Shown here: piece by piece, positions 29,435-38,684 of the stretch
Layout of the letters: each line of letters starts with the position of its first letter
Position numbering within the stretch: position 1 is the stretch's first letter
Assembly: GCA_902614085.1 (NCBI GenBank)
Contig: CACMJS010000004.1
Coordinates: 1-64,000 of the forward strand
DNA: 64,000 nucleotides
Direction of reading: 5' to 3'
DNA from: an uncultured Alphaproteobacteria bacterium
GTDB lineage: Bacteria; Pseudomonadota; Alphaproteobacteria; HIMB59; GCA-002718135
Translations under genes and position numbers: made by a program
Notes under the pieces: generated by a model
The model's input: the letters and a program-made list of their open reading frames with translations, nothing else
Database searches by the model: none
Told to the model about the DNA's origin: nothing

Positions 29435-30553
29435 CTATTCTTTTATTTCTTCAGCTTCTTTAGCTTCTTTTTCTTTTTCTTTTTCTTTATTCTCTACTTT
29501 TCCTTCCATCATAGCTTTTTCAACTATTCCAGCATTTTGTAGAATTTGATTTTCTATTTCTTTAGCTATAGTAGGATTGTCGTTAAGAAAATTTTTAACG
29601 TTTTCTCTACCTTGTCCTATTTTAGTATTTTTGTATGAAAACCATGATCCTGATTTATCAATAATTTCTGCTTTGACACCTAAATCAACTAATTCACCTA
29701 ATTTAGATATCCCCTCTCCGTACATTATATCAAATTCAACAACTTTGAATGGAGGCGCGACTTTGTTTTTAACTATCTTTACTCTAGTTTGATTTCCAAT
29801 GATTTCATCTTTATCTTTTATTGCACCAATTCTTCTAATGTCCATTCTTACAGAAGAATAAAATTTTAAAGCATTACCCCCTGTAGTTGTCTCAGGACTA
29901 CCAAACATAACACCAATTTTCATTCTAAGTTGATTTATGAATACAACTAGAGTGTTTGATTGAGCAATTGAACTTGTAAGTTTTCTTAAAGCCTGACTCA
30001 TCAATCTAGCTTGCAAACCAGGTAAAGAATCTCCCATATCGCCTTCTAATTCAGCTCTTGGTACAAGTGCTGCAACTGAATCAATAATTAGCACATCAAT
30101 ACCTCCAGATTTAATTAAAGAATCAGCAATTTCTAAACCCTGCTCTCCTGTATCAGGCTGGGAAATTAATAATTCTTCTAAATTTACACCTAATTTCTTA
30201 GCATATGCAGGATCTAGAGCATGCTCTGCATCTATAAATGCACAATTGCCGCCTTGTTTTTGCGACTCTGCAACAATATGAGTAGCTAAAGTAGTTTTAC
30301 CAGAACTTTCAGGTCCATAAATTTCAATAATTCTCCCCTTTGGTACTCCTCCAATACCAAGAGCGATATCAAGCCCTAATGAACCGGTAGATATTGCTTC
30401 AATATCTACGTTTGTTTTAGAGCCCAATTTCATTATTGAGCCTTTTCCATAATTTTTCTCTATTAGGCTTACAGCGGCTTCTAGAGATTTACTTCTGTTT
30501 TCTTTATCCATTGAATTTTCGTTATTTACTACTTTTAATTTAGCTTGAGACAT
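29435..30553 (-). CDS. recA: Recombinase RecA
   Basis: RecA forms filaments on single-stranded DNA, drives strand exchange and triggers LexA self-cleavage. Walker A is GPESSGKTT at 80-88, and Walker B is the [18 protein letters not shown] segment. The DNA-binding loops ([26 protein letters not shown]) are intact. The C-terminus is the usual acidic tail, here unusually repetitive ([14 protein letters not shown]). Length is 372 aa. A GGAGA ribosome site precedes the ATG. A putative SOS box lies upstream and a strong terminator downstream. Confidence 0.98.
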   Translation of the reverse strand: MSQAKLKVVNNENSMDKENRSKSLEAAVSLIEKNYGKGSIMKLGSKTNVDIEAISTGSLGLDIALGIGGVPKGRIIEIYGPESSGKTTLATHIVAESQKQGGNCAFIDAEHALDPAYAKKLGVNLEELLISQPDTGEQGLEIADSLIKSGGIDVLIIDSVAALVPRAELEGDMGDSLPGLQARLMSQALRKLTSSIAQSNTLVVFINQLRMKIGVMFGSPETTTGGNALKFYSSVRMDIRRIGAIKDKDEIIGNQTRVKIVKNKVAPPFKVVEFDIMYGEGISKLGELVDLGVKAEIIDKSGSWFSYKNTKIGQGRENVKNFLNDNPTIAKEIENQILQNAGIVEKAMMEGKVENKEKEKEKEAKEAEEIKE

Positions 30554-30638
30554 TTAATTTCTCCATTAATTTCCTATGTTTTTATTAAGATTCTTGCAAA
30601 TCATGTTTACTTGTACACGTTTTGTTCTATTTTTAAAA

Positions 30639-30653
30639 GTTCTATTTTTGTTC
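30639..30653 (-). promoter_or_regulatory. Putative LexA (SOS) box upstream of recA
   Basis: The plus strand reads GTTC-TATTTTT-GTTC, an exact match to the alphaproteobacterial LexA operator GTTC-N7-GTTC, 86 bp upstream of the recA start. A third GTTC half-site with the same TATTTTT tail lies 15 bp away at 30624-30627. On the recA strand the box falls between a possible -35 (TTGCAA) and an AT-rich -10 region, where a bound repressor would block transcription. Whether this genome encodes LexA cannot be seen here. Confidence 0.7.
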
Positions 30654-30665
30654 TTTTGCAAAATT

Positions 30666-30695
30666 TTGATTAAAATATTGAAAAATATGTATTAT
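30666..30695 (+). promoter_or_regulatory. Possible dksA promoter
   Basis: In the 214-bp gap between recA and dksA, TTGATT followed after 18 bp by TATTAT resembles a sigma-70 -35/-10 pair about 70 bp upstream of the dksA start. The surrounding sequence is so AT-rich that chance matches are common, so this is only a candidate. Confidence 0.3.
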
Positions 30696-30767
30696 TTATA
30701 CTAAATAAAATTTTAATATTGCTTGAATAAATAAAATCATTTGATAAATCAGCACCGTTTTAAAATT

Positions 30768-31175
30768 ATGACAAAATTACCTAAAAGTTACAAACCAACT
30801 AAGAAAGAAAAATTCATGAATGCCAAAATGAAAGAATATTTCAGGCAAAAATTAGTAAATTGGAAACAAGATTTACTCAAGGAGTCGTCTCAAACCTTAA
30901 ATAATCTTCAGAATGAGAATGAAGCGAAGCCCGATATAACTGATAGAGCATCTGAAGAAATAGATAGATCCTTCGAACTCAGAACAAGAGATAGAGAAAG
31001 AAAGCTAATTAATAAAATTGATGCTGCACTCCAAAGAATTGAAGATGGGTCATATGGATATTGTGATGAAACAGGTGATCCAATTAGTATCAAAAGATTA
31101 GAAGCAAGACCAGTTGCAACATTGAGTTTAGAAGCTCAAGAAATGCATGAAAAAGCAGAAAAAAGAATTAGTTAA
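30768..31175 (+). CDS. dksA: RNA polymerase-binding transcription factor DksA
   Basis: DksA binds the RNA polymerase secondary channel and works with ppGpp to tune stable-RNA and amino-acid promoters. The coiled-coil tip region is present (DITDRASEEIDRSFELRTRDR). The C-terminal zinc-finger region has only one cysteine (Cys99, YGYCDETGDPISIKRLEARP), the form common in alphaproteobacteria. I use the ATG at 30768, since family similarity starts at LPKSYKPTKKEKFMN. The track's earlier start adds nine unsupported residues. It probably heads the dksA-DUF3553-moaA-nadK run. Confidence 0.92.
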   Translation: MTKLPKSYKPTKKEKFMNAKMKEYFRQKLVNWKQDLLKESSQTLNNLQNENEAKPDITDRASEEIDRSFELRTRDRERKLINKIDAALQRIEDGSYGYCDETGDPISIKRLEARPVATLSLEAQEMHEKAEKRIS

Positions 31176-31185
31176 TTTTTTTTAA

Positions 31186-31383
31186 ATGTCAGATTTTTAT
31201 ATAGGTGATCTTACACCAGGTACTTTTGTTGTAAATGTCAGCAAAGAAAAAGAATGGGGAATTGGCCAAGTACAATCATGTATTAATAATATCGTTACAA
31301 TAAATTTTGAAAATGTTGGAAAAAAAACTATTAACCCTAGAGAAGTTGAATTAAAAATAATTAATATAAATGCAACTAATTGA
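31186..31383 (+). CDS. DUF3553 family protein
   Basis: This 65-aa protein matches the small DUF3553 family, with LTPGTFVVNVSKEKEWGIGQVQ followed by VTINFENVGKKTINPREVEL. It looks like a single small beta-barrel domain, reminiscent of SH3-like folds in transcription and helicase proteins. The function is unknown. It sits 10 bp after dksA and overlaps moaA by 14 bp, so it is co-transcribed with both. Confidence 0.78.
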   Translation: MSDFYIGDLTPGTFVVNVSKEKEWGIGQVQSCINNIVTINFENVGKKTINPREVELKIININATN

Positions 31384-32362
31384 TCAGTATTTAAGAAAAG
31401 TAAGTTATTTAAGAGTATCTGTTACAGATAGATGTGATCTGAGATGTGTTTATTGTATGAAAGAAAAAATGCAATTTCTCCCACGAAAAGACATACTCAC
31501 TTTAGAAGAAATTGAAAGATTATGTGACAACTTTATAGAACTCGGAGTTGAAAAAATTAGATTAACTGGGGGTGAGCCTTTGGTAAGAAATGATATTATA
31601 AAATTAATTGAAAAACTTAATTATAAAAAAGAAAAAACAAATCTAAAGGAAATAACACTGACAACAAATGGTACATTATTAAAAAAATATGCCAAACTAC
31701 TGAAGCTAAATGGTATTAATAGAATTAATGTTTCTCTAGATACAATTAATCCTGAAAAATATAATAAAATAACAAGATTTGGAAATATTGAAAAAGTTTT
31801 TGATGGAATTAATGAAGCACTTGATAACAACATAAAAATTAAAATTAATACTGTAGTAATTAAAGATTTTAATGAAAATGAAATTGAAGAATTAATAAAT
31901 TGGACTAGTAATAAAAAAATTGATCTTACATTTATCGAAGTAATGCCAATGGAAGAAACAGATGTATCAAGGGAATATCAGTTTATCTCATTATCTGATA
32001 CTTTTTCAAAACTAGACAAAATATATAAATTTTCTAAAATTGATTATAGTACTGGAGGTCCAGCAAGATTTTATACTAGTGATTTAGTTTCTAATAAAAT
32101 TGGGTTTATAAGTCCTTTAACAAATAATTTTTGTGCCTCTTGTAATAGAGTAAGAATATCGAGCACTGGTAAACTTTTCATGTGTCTTGGTCAGAATGAC
32201 TTTGTTGATTTTAGAGAAATAATGAGAAAAGATTATAGTGATGATTATATAAAAGAAAAAATTAAGTTTGCTCTTAATATTAAACCAAAACAACATGATT
32301 TTATGGTTGGAGAAAAAATTAATAAATATATGAAAAGACATATGAATGTAACAGGTGGATAA
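31370..32362 (+). CDS. moaA: GTP 3',8-cyclase
   Basis: MoaA is the radical-SAM enzyme that starts molybdenum cofactor synthesis from GTP. The SAM cluster motif is Cys22-x3-Cys26-x2-Cys29 (RCDLRCVYCM). The second, GTP-binding cluster motif is C-x2-C-x13-C (FCASCNRVRISSTGKLFMC). The protein ends in the functionally important Gly-Gly. Length is 330 aa. No other moa or mog genes lie next to it, although a CinA/MoCF-type protein is encoded 1.2 kb away. Confidence 0.94.
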   Translation: MQLIDQYLRKVSYLRVSVTDRCDLRCVYCMKEKMQFLPRKDILTLEEIERLCDNFIELGVEKIRLTGGEPLVRNDIIKLIEKLNYKKEKTNLKEITLTTNGTLLKKYAKLLKLNGINRINVSLDTINPEKYNKITRFGNIEKVFDGINEALDNNIKIKINTVVIKDFNENEIEELINWTSNKKIDLTFIEVMPMEETDVSREYQFISLSDTFSKLDKIYKFSKIDYSTGGPARFYTSDLVSNKIGFISPLTNNFCASCNRVRISSTGKLFMCLGQNDFVDFREIMRKDYSDDYIKEKIKFALNIKPKQHDFMVGEKINKYMKRHMNVTGG

Positions 32363-33120
32363 TGAAATTTCATTTTTTATCATCAAACAATCCTGAAGCA
32401 AAAAATACAGAAAAAAAACTAACAGAATTATTTGGACAAAATTCTGTTGAAGATGCCGACTACATTATTCCAATTGGAGGCGACGGATTACTTTTAAAAT
32501 CACTTCACAATTTTAATAAACTAAACAAACCATTTTTTGGAATAAACTTTGGTTCAATTGGGTTTTTAATGAATAATCTTAGTAATGAAAATTTAAATGA
32601 CATGATTATCAATGCTAAAAAATCTACTTTTAAACCATTAAAAATGACTGCACAAAGTGTTAATAATGAAATCTTTGAGGCATATGCATATAATGAAGTT
32701 TCTCTTATGAGGCAGACTCATTTGGCATCAAAAATTAAAATCAAAATAAATGAGAAAGTAAAAATGGAAGAATTGATATGTGATGGCGTTTTGTTATCTA
32801 CATCAGCTGGAAGTACAGCTTATAATCTATCCGCACATGGCAGTATTCTACCTTTAGACTCAAATATACTTGCATTAACTCCAATTAGTGCCTTTAGACC
32901 AAGGAGATGGAGAGGTGCTCTGTTATCTGAAATTAGTAAAATTGATTTTGAAGTGTTAAATCATGATGAACGCTCATCTAGTGTAACTGCAGATAATGTT
33001 GAATTTAGAGATATTAGTAAAGTGAATATTGTTTCTTCAGATGACAATAAATGCACTGTATTGTTCGATAGTAAGCATTCTATTGAAGATAAAATTTTAA
33101 ATGAGCAATTTAATTATTAA
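32362..33120 (+). CDS. nadK: NAD kinase
   Basis: NadK phosphorylates NAD to NADP. The GGDG motif is at residues 39-42, followed by NFGSIGFLMN and the nucleotide-binding GSTAYNLSAHGSIL. Length is 252 aa. The start codon overlaps the moaA stop by one base (TAATG), so the two are coupled. It is the last gene of the plus-strand dksA run, before the convergent VOC gene. Confidence 0.93.
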   Translation: MKFHFLSSNNPEAKNTEKKLTELFGQNSVEDADYIIPIGGDGLLLKSLHNFNKLNKPFFGINFGSIGFLMNNLSNENLNDMIINAKKSTFKPLKMTAQSVNNEIFEAYAYNEVSLMRQTHLASKIKIKINEKVKMEELICDGVLLSTSAGSTAYNLSAHGSILPLDSNILALTPISAFRPRRWRGALLSEISKIDFEVLNHDERSSSVTADNVEFRDISKVNIVSSDDNKCTVLFDSKHSIEDKILNEQFNY

Positions 33121-33122
33121 GA

Positions 33123-33497
33123 TCAAATTTTTTTAAAAACACATATCTTGTTACCATCTAAATCTCTTAAATATGCATAATAATCTTTACCATGTCTGGG
33201 ACCAGGCATCCCCTCATCTTTTGCTCCAAGACTTATTCCAATATTATAAAATTCATTAACATTTTTTTTAGAATTAGCTTTAAAAGTAATCATTGTACCA
33301 TTTCCTATGGTTGCTTTTTTTTTGTTATGAGGTCTAATCAAGTATAATTCTATTTTTTTAGGTGTTTCTTTTTTAGCATAACCAAAATAACGATGATGAG
33401 ATAATACTTTTTTAATTTTTAGAGGTTTTAAAATTTTACTATAAAATGCAGATGATTTTTTTAAATTATTTGTTCCAATAGTAATAAAAGCAAACAT
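33123..33497 (-). CDS. VOC (glyoxalase/bleomycin-resistance) family protein
   Basis: This 124-aa single-domain protein has the paired beta-alpha-beta-beta-beta modules of the VOC superfamily. It starts MFAFITIGTNNLKKSSAFYSKIL and ends with YYAYLRDLDGNKICVFKK. Many close relatives are annotated only as glyoxalase-like and have no proven substrate. It lies directly downstream of tRNA-Leu on the minus strand and may be carried on the tRNA transcript. Confidence 0.8.
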   Translation of the reverse strand: MFAFITIGTNNLKKSSAFYSKILKPLKIKKVLSHHRYFGYAKKETPKKIELYLIRPHNKKKATIGNGTMITFKANSKKNVNEFYNIGISLGAKDEGMPGPRHGKDYYAYLRDLDGNKICVFKKI

Positions 33498-33508
33498 AAT
33501 TTAGTGAT

Positions 33509-33593
33509 TGGTAGCCTCGGCCGGACTTGAACCGGCACTCCCAAAAGGGCAAGGATTTTAAGTCCTTTGTGTCTACCATTCCACCACGAGGCC
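33509..33593 (-). tRNA. tRNA-Leu (anticodon TAA)
   Basis: The cloverleaf can be folded by eye on the minus strand. The acceptor is GGCCTCG / CGAGGCT (G1-U72 wobble), and the anticodon stem AAGGA / TCCTT holds the loop CTTAAAA with anticodon TAA. A long variable arm (CCC/GGG) marks a class II tRNA, and the T arm is GCCGG-TTCAAGT-CCGGC. The CCA end is encoded. It reads UUA, the leucine codon expected to dominate in so AT-rich a genome. It sits between the cinA-like and VOC genes on the same strand. Confidence 0.95.
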
Positions 33594-33609
33594 TATTTCT
33601 GGACTAATA

Positions 33610-34356
33610 TCAAACTATGGAACTTTTTCCACCATTTAATTCAATCATCTTAGTTATATCATCAACTATTGGTTGAATAGATTTCATCTCCCATGATGAA
33701 ACAACTATGTTAACGCCGCCTGTTTTAGCTGCAAGATTAAAATATGGGTAACTACCGATTGATGCATTTGTATAATTGTTTTGAATATTTTTTAAATTTT
33801 TTGCAATTTTACTTTCGTATAAATTAGTATTAATTGTTGTAACAAGCTTTGGTTCACCTTTTTTAATTTTTTTCATTAATTCCTCAAACATAACTTGCAT
33901 TATTTCTGGCACACCGGGTAAAACATAGATATTTTTTACAATAAATCCTGGTGCAGCGGTCATTGGATTTAAAATAAGCTCTGAACCAAATGGCATTTTG
34001 GCCATCCTTTGCCTGCTTTCATTAAATTCACCTTTTGGATAATAATTTTCAAGAATCTCAAAAGCCATTTTATTTGTTTCATATTGTAAATTAAAGGCTG
34101 CAGATATACTTTCTGAAGTGATATCATCATGAGTTGGTCCAATTCCCCCAGTAGTAAAAACATAAGAATATTTTGAGCTGTATTTTAATACGTTTTCTAT
34201 TATTGTTTTTTTATCATCCTGAATAACAATAACTTCTTCTAACTTAATACCAGCTTCTAATAATTTTTTTGCAATATAATTTGAGTTTGTATCTTGAGTT
34301 CTACCAGAAAGTATTTCATCACCAATAACAATAACACCTGCAGTAAAAGAACTCAT
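33610..34356 (-). CDS. CinA-like / molybdopterin-binding domain protein
   Basis: This 248-aa protein contains the MoCF (MoaB/Mog-like) domain of the competence/damage-inducible CinA family, with VIGDEILSGRTQDTNSNYIA and FTTGGIGPTHDDIT. It lacks the C-terminal NMN-deamidase domain of full-length CinA, the short form common in alphaproteobacteria. The function of the short form is not settled. It sits just upstream of tRNA-Leu on the minus strand. Confidence 0.85.
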   Translation of the reverse strand: MSSFTAGVIVIGDEILSGRTQDTNSNYIAKKLLEAGIKLEEVIVIQDDKKTIIENVLKYSSKYSYVFTTGGIGPTHDDITSESISAAFNLQYETNKMAFEILENYYPKGEFNESRQRMAKMPFGSELILNPMTAAPGFIVKNIYVLPGVPEIMQVMFEELMKKIKKGEPKLVTTINTNLYESKIAKNLKNIQNNYTNASIGSYPYFNLAAKTGGVNIVVSSWEMKSIQPIVDDITKMIELNGGKSSIV

Positions 34357-34413
34357 ATGATTAATTGATATTTTCTATATATTATTTATTAATCGTAAGT
34401 AATTATTTTTTAA

Positions 34414-35208
34414 ATGAGAAACAACAATATCCCAATACATACAAAAAAAGATTTTGAAGGCATGAGGGAAGCTGGTTCTTTAGCTGCTGATGTTCTAGAT
34501 TCTTTATATGAAAAGATTGTTCCAGGTATCAGTACTCAAGAAATAAATGACATATGTCATAATCAAATTATTCAAAACAAAGCAATACCAGCTCCTTTAA
34601 ATTATAAAGGTTTTCCAAAATCAGTTTGTACATCTGTTAATCATGTTGTTTGCCATGGAATTCCTTCTGAAAGAAAAATTCTATCTGATGGCGATATAGT
34701 AAATGTAGATGTAACAGTTATTCTAAATGGTTGGCATGGTGATAGTTCCAGAATGTTTGTTGCAGGCAAGACAAATAAAAAAAATTATGATTTTTTAAAA
34801 ATAACTTATGAATCTTTATTAATTGGTATTAGTGAAGCTAAACCTGGTAAGCATATTGGTGATATTGGAAATAAAATTCAGAAACTTGCTGAAGGAAAAG
34901 GTTACTCTATAGTAAGAGATTTTTGTGGTCATGGAATTGGGAAAGAATTTCATACCCCACCTAGTGTTTTACACTTTGGAGAACCAGGTGAGGGACCAAT
35001 GTTAGAGCCTGGAATGTTTTTAACAATTGAGCCAATGATTAATTTAGGTGGGTGGCAAACAAAAATACTAAATGATGGATGGACAGCTGTAACAAAAGAT
35101 AAATCTTTATCTGCTCAATTCGAGCATACAATTGGAATAACAGAAGAAGGAAATGAAATATTTACGCTATCTAAAAATAATACATCTTTTCCAATAAAGG
35201 ATGTATAA
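34414..35208 (+). CDS. map: Methionine aminopeptidase, type I
   Basis: Map removes the initiator methionine from nascent proteins. The five metal ligands are visible: Asp99 and Asp110 (VNVDVTVILNGWHGDSS), His173 (CGHGIGKEFH), Glu206 (FLTIEPM) and Glu237 (QFEHTIGIT). Length is 264 aa. It begins a plus-strand run, map-purB-bolA-grxD-rarD, and starts 57 bp from the divergent cinA-like gene. Confidence 0.95.
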   Translation: MRNNNIPIHTKKDFEGMREAGSLAADVLDSLYEKIVPGISTQEINDICHNQIIQNKAIPAPLNYKGFPKSVCTSVNHVVCHGIPSERKILSDGDIVNVDVTVILNGWHGDSSRMFVAGKTNKKNYDFLKITYESLLIGISEAKPGKHIGDIGNKIQKLAEGKGYSIVRDFCGHGIGKEFHTPPSVLHFGEPGEGPMLEPGMFLTIEPMINLGGWQTKILNDGWTAVTKDKSLSAQFEHTIGITEEGNEIFTLSKNNTSFPIKDV

Positions 35209-35217
35209 GTAGATTAA

Positions 35218-36510
35218 ATGATACCTAGATATAATAGACCTAAAATTGAAAAGATTTGGTCATTAGAAAATAAATTTACAATTTGGACAGAGATTGAGTG
35301 TTTGATTGCAGAAAAACAAGCAATGCTCGGCGTTATTCCTAAAAAAGCTTCAAAAGAAATAAGAAATAAAGCAAAATTTAATGTTAAAGAAATAGAAAAA
35401 ATTGAAAAAGAAACAAAACATGATGTTGTTGCTTATATTAATAATGTAAGCAAATATATTGGCGACTCATCAAAGTATTTTCATTTTGGTGTAACATCAA
35501 GTGATATTATTGATACTTCATTTTCTGTACAACTTAAGCAAACCTCGGAAATAATAAGAAAAAGTTTAGTAGAATGTATTCAAAGTTTAAAAATCAAATC
35601 TAAAAAATATAAAGACACATTAATGATTGGAAGAAGTCATGGGATACATGCTGAGCCTATTACTTTTGGATTAAAATTATCTTCTTTTTATTTTGAGTTT
35701 AAAAGAAATTTAGAAAGACTTGATCAGGCAATCAACGAAATATCTGTTTGTGCTATTTCTGGACCTGTTGGAACCTTTAATTCTATAGACCCTCGAGTTC
35801 AAGATTATGTGGCAAAAAAACTTAAACTAAATTCTGAAGATGTATCAACTCAAGTAATTCCAAGAGACAGGCATGCTTATTTTTTCTCAGTACTAGGGAT
35901 TTTAGCATCTTCTATTGAAAGATTTGCTGTGGAAATTCGAAATCTACAAAAAACAGAAGTATTAGAAGTTGAAGAAAGTTTTTCTTCTAACCAAAAAGGT
36001 TCTTCTGCAATGCCTCACAAACGTAATCCGGTATTGAGTGAGAACTTAACAGGTATTTCACGATATATTAGAAGTGGTGTAATACCTTCTCTAGAAAATG
36101 TCGTACTTTGGCACGAGAGAGATATTAGTCATTCTAGTGTTGAAAGAATTATGACTCCAGATATTACAATTGCAACTGATTTTGCACTGAATCGTTTAAA
36201 TGGAATTATAAAGAATTTAAAAGTCTATCCAAAAAATATGTTAAAAAATTTGAATATGCTTGGAGGCTTACATAGAACTCACAATATTATGTTAAAATTA
36301 ATTGAAAAAGGACTGAAGAGACAACAAGCTTATAAAATTGTTCAAGAAAGTGCCATGGAAACATGGAATAATAATAAGAATTTTTCCCAAGTTTTTCAAA
36401 AAAATACAGAATTAAATAAAATATTAAATTCAAAAGAAATCATGAAAATCATTAAAGATGATAATGATCTAAAGAAAATAGATTGGATTTTTAAAAATAA
36501 AATTAAATAG
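35218..36510 (+). CDS. purB: Adenylosuccinate lyase
   Basis: PurB acts twice in purine synthesis, cleaving SAICAR and adenylosuccinate to release fumarate. The superfamily signature SSAMPHKRNPVLSEN is intact. So are the histidine-containing GRSHGIHAEPITFG and the KHDVVAYINN segment. The 430-aa length fits the shorter alphaproteobacterial/Bacillus-type enzyme. It follows map by 9 bp. Confidence 0.95.
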   Translation: MIPRYNRPKIEKIWSLENKFTIWTEIECLIAEKQAMLGVIPKKASKEIRNKAKFNVKEIEKIEKETKHDVVAYINNVSKYIGDSSKYFHFGVTSSDIIDTSFSVQLKQTSEIIRKSLVECIQSLKIKSKKYKDTLMIGRSHGIHAEPITFGLKLSSFYFEFKRNLERLDQAINEISVCAISGPVGTFNSIDPRVQDYVAKKLKLNSEDVSTQVIPRDRHAYFFSVLGILASSIERFAVEIRNLQKTEVLEVEESFSSNQKGSSAMPHKRNPVLSENLTGISRYIRSGVIPSLENVVLWHERDISHSSVERIMTPDITIATDFALNRLNGIIKNLKVYPKNMLKNLNMLGGLHRTHNIMLKLIEKGLKRQQAYKIVQESAMETWNNNKNFSQVFQKNTELNKILNSKEIMKIIKDDNDLKKIDWIFKNKIK

Positions 36511-36547
36511 TCTTTATTTTTACTAATATCTGAACTATTTTATAGGT

Positions 36548-36778
36548 ATGCCAATGACTGTCGAACAAATAGAGCAATTTATTAAAGAAGCTATACCAGA
36601 TGCAACCGTTGAGATTGAAGATCTTAAAGGAGATGGTGATCATTACAGTGCTACAGTAACATCAAAATCTTTTTCTGGAAAAACAAGAGTAGAACAACAT
36701 AAGATGGTTTATGATGCTTTTAATGGTAAAATGGGTAGTGATTTGCACGCACTTAAGCTAAAAACTGTAACGGAGTAA
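36548..36778 (+). CDS. BolA family protein
   Basis: This 76-aa protein has the BolA fold, with DHYSATVTSKSFSGKTRVEQHKMVYDAF, and the conserved His in EQHKMV that binds a shared Fe-S cluster. BolA proteins partner with monothiol glutaredoxins, and the glutaredoxin gene starts 2 bp downstream here. Two ATG codons (36548, 36554) are possible starts, and the second has a better-spaced AGG upstream. The role is in Fe-S handling or iron sensing by family knowledge. Confidence 0.9.
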   Translation: MPMTVEQIEQFIKEAIPDATVEIEDLKGDGDHYSATVTSKSFSGKTRVEQHKMVYDAFNGKMGSDLHALKLKTVTE

Positions 36779-36780
36779 TA

Positions 36781-37122
36781 ATGAATAATAACGACCATGT
36801 ATCTCAAAATATAGAAAATGAAATTAACTCTAATGATGTAACGCTTTTCATGAAGGGTACCCCCGTATTTCCAATGTGTGGATTTTCTGCAAGAGTAGTT
36901 GAAATATTAAATAAAGTAGGTGTTAAATTTGGAAGTGTGAATGTTTTAGAGAGTGATGAAATGAGAGAAGGTATTAAAATATATTCTAATTGGCCAACCA
37001 TACCACAACTTTATGTTAAGAAAGAATTTATAGGTGGTTGTGATATCATAACTGAAATGTTTGAAAGTGGTGAATTGTTAGAATTATTCAATACAAATGG
37101 AATAGACGTAAATCCGTCCTAG
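36781..37122 (+). CDS. grxD: Monothiol glutaredoxin (Grx4 type)
   Basis: This 113-aa glutaredoxin has the CGFS active site (Cys33 in PMCGFSARVVE). The glutathione-binding TIPQLYVKKEFIGGCDI region that coordinates a bridging [2Fe-2S] cluster is also present. It works as an Fe-S carrier with BolA, encoded just upstream. The bolA-grxD pair is widely conserved in alphaproteobacteria. Confidence 0.95.
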   Translation: MNNNDHVSQNIENEINSNDVTLFMKGTPVFPMCGFSARVVEILNKVGVKFGSVNVLESDEMREGIKIYSNWPTIPQLYVKKEFIGGCDIITEMFESGELLELFNTNGIDVNPS

Positions 37123-37123
37123 T

Positions 37124-38023
37124 TTGTTAAATAATAAATTTTCTAAAGGTGTAATATTTTCCTGCATTGCAGCAATTTTTTGGGGGCTTCCACAACCCCT
37201 TTTTTTTAATGAATTAAATCACGTTGAGACTATTGAAGTTGTAGCTCATAGAGGTTTCTGGTCATTTATCTTTTTATTTTTATTATTAATTTTAATCTCA
37301 AACATAAGTGATTTTATTGAAATATTTAAATCTAGAAAAAGAATTTTTATTTTAACAATTACAGCTTTTCTTATTGCAGGTAACTGGGCAGGTTTTATTT
37401 ATTCTGTAGGACAAGAAAGAGTTCAGGATGCATCAATGGGTTACTTTATTACTCCAATGATAAGTATTGTTCTTGGTTATTTTTTTTTAAATGAGAAAAT
37501 AACTAAGCCTAAATTTGCATCCGTATGTCTTATGTTTTCAGGTATATTATTCTTATTTATTAATTTAAATCAATTTCCATTCCTAATAATTTGGATTGGA
37601 ACCTCATGGGCAATATATGGATTGTTAAGAAAACAGGTAAATGTTAATCCTTCAATTGGTTTACTATATGAGACTTTCATAATATCTTTAATATCTATCC
37701 CATACTTAGTTTATTTATTTTTACAAAATGAAAATAGTATCTTTAGTATTGATTTGAAGACATCATTATTTTTAATTCTTACGGGAGCTGTAACGATTTT
37801 TCCTTTATTTTTTTTTAATTTGGGTTTAAAATTTATTCAATTAGGTCTTGCTGGAGTTTTATTTTACTTAGCACCGACATTTCATTTTATAACTTCAGTA
37901 TTTATTCTTAATGAAGAAATTTTACAAATTAAGCTGGTATCTTTTATAATTATTTGGATAGGAATAATAATTTATATTTATGATAGTTATAAAAAAGAAA
38001 TTATCTTGAATAATACTCAATAA
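37124..38023 (+). CDS. rarD: EamA/RarD-family transporter
   Basis: This 299-aa membrane protein has about ten hydrophobic helices in two EamA halves. The N-terminus ([20 protein letters not shown]) and [14 protein letters not shown] are characteristic of the RarD subgroup, putative drug/metabolite exporters without a proven substrate. The start is a TTG one base after the grxD stop, the only start that fits. The 3' end overlaps convergent rpsD by 23 bp. Confidence 0.85.
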   Translation: MLNNKFSKGVIFSCIAAIFWGLPQPLFFNELNHVETIEVVAHRGFWSFIFLFLLLILISNISDFIEIFKSRKRIFILTITAFLIAGNWAGFIYSVGQERVQDASMGYFITPMISIVLGYFFLNEKITKPKFASVCLMFSGILFLFINLNQFPFLIIWIGTSWAIYGLLRKQVNVNPSIGLLYETFIISLISIPYLVYLFLQNENSIFSIDLKTSLFLILTGAVTIFPLFFFNLGLKFIQLGLAGVLFYLAPTFHFITSVFILNEEILQIKLVSFIIIWIGIIIYIYDSYKKEIILNNTQ

Positions 38024-38621
38024 CTAAATTAGGTTCCATTGTTACAGGATAAGGAACATCATGAATTAGAGGTGCTCTTAAAAAACGCCCTTTCAGCTCT
38101 TTAACATCAACTTCTAAGTATTCTGGAATTTCTCTTTCTTGTGAACTAACTGATTCTACAATTAAGTTAATTTCTTTACTTTTATCTCTTATTGAGATTT
38201 CATCTCCGTCGCTAACACTATAAGATGGAATATTAACTCTTTTTCCATTGACCTTTACATGACCATGATTAACTAGCTGTCTTGCAGAAAAAATTGTAGG
38301 TACGAATTTCATTCTATAGACTGTAGCATCCAATCTTCTTTCTAAAAGTTCAATTAAAATCTGACTTGTATCACCTTTAATATTAGAAGCTTTTTTAAAA
38401 ATATTTCTAAATTGTCTTTCAGTTAAATCACCGTAATAAAATTTAAGTTTTTGCTTAGCAAATAACTGATTTCCGTAATCTGATAGTTTTTTTCTTTGTC
38501 CCTGCACACCATGCTGACCAGGCTTTGAGTTTCTTCTATTAAATGGGCTTTTAGGTCTACCCCACAAGTTAACACCTAATCTTCTATCAATTTTATATTT
38601 AGCGCTATGTCTTTTTGTCAT
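38001..38621 (-). CDS. rpsD: Ribosomal protein uS4
   Basis: uS4 nucleates 30S assembly on the 5' domain of 16S rRNA. The protein (206 aa) has the N-terminal [22 protein letters not shown] and the S4 RNA-binding domain, [32 protein letters not shown]. It lies apart from other ribosomal genes, as is usual in alphaproteobacteria. It overlaps the tail of rarD and follows trmJ by 63 bp. Confidence 0.96.
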   Translation of the reverse strand: MTKRHSAKYKIDRRLGVNLWGRPKSPFNRRNSKPGQHGVQGQRKKLSDYGNQLFAKQKLKFYYGDLTERQFRNIFKKASNIKGDTSQILIELLERRLDATVYRMKFVPTIFSARQLVNHGHVKVNGKRVNIPSYSVSDGDEISIRDKSKEINLIVESVSSQEREIPEYLEVDVKELKGRFLRAPLIHDVPYPVTMEPNLVIEYYSR

Positions 38622-38684
38622 TATTATGTGGGGTATATAGTGATTTAAAGTACTATGTCAAATTTAATATGCTCAATTTTTGGC

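Noticed and set aside
32117-32401. 94-aa minus-strand ORF over the end of moaA
   Set aside because: It is antisense to the conserved C-x2-C-x13-C cluster region of MoaA and the nadK start, so it is a shadow frame.
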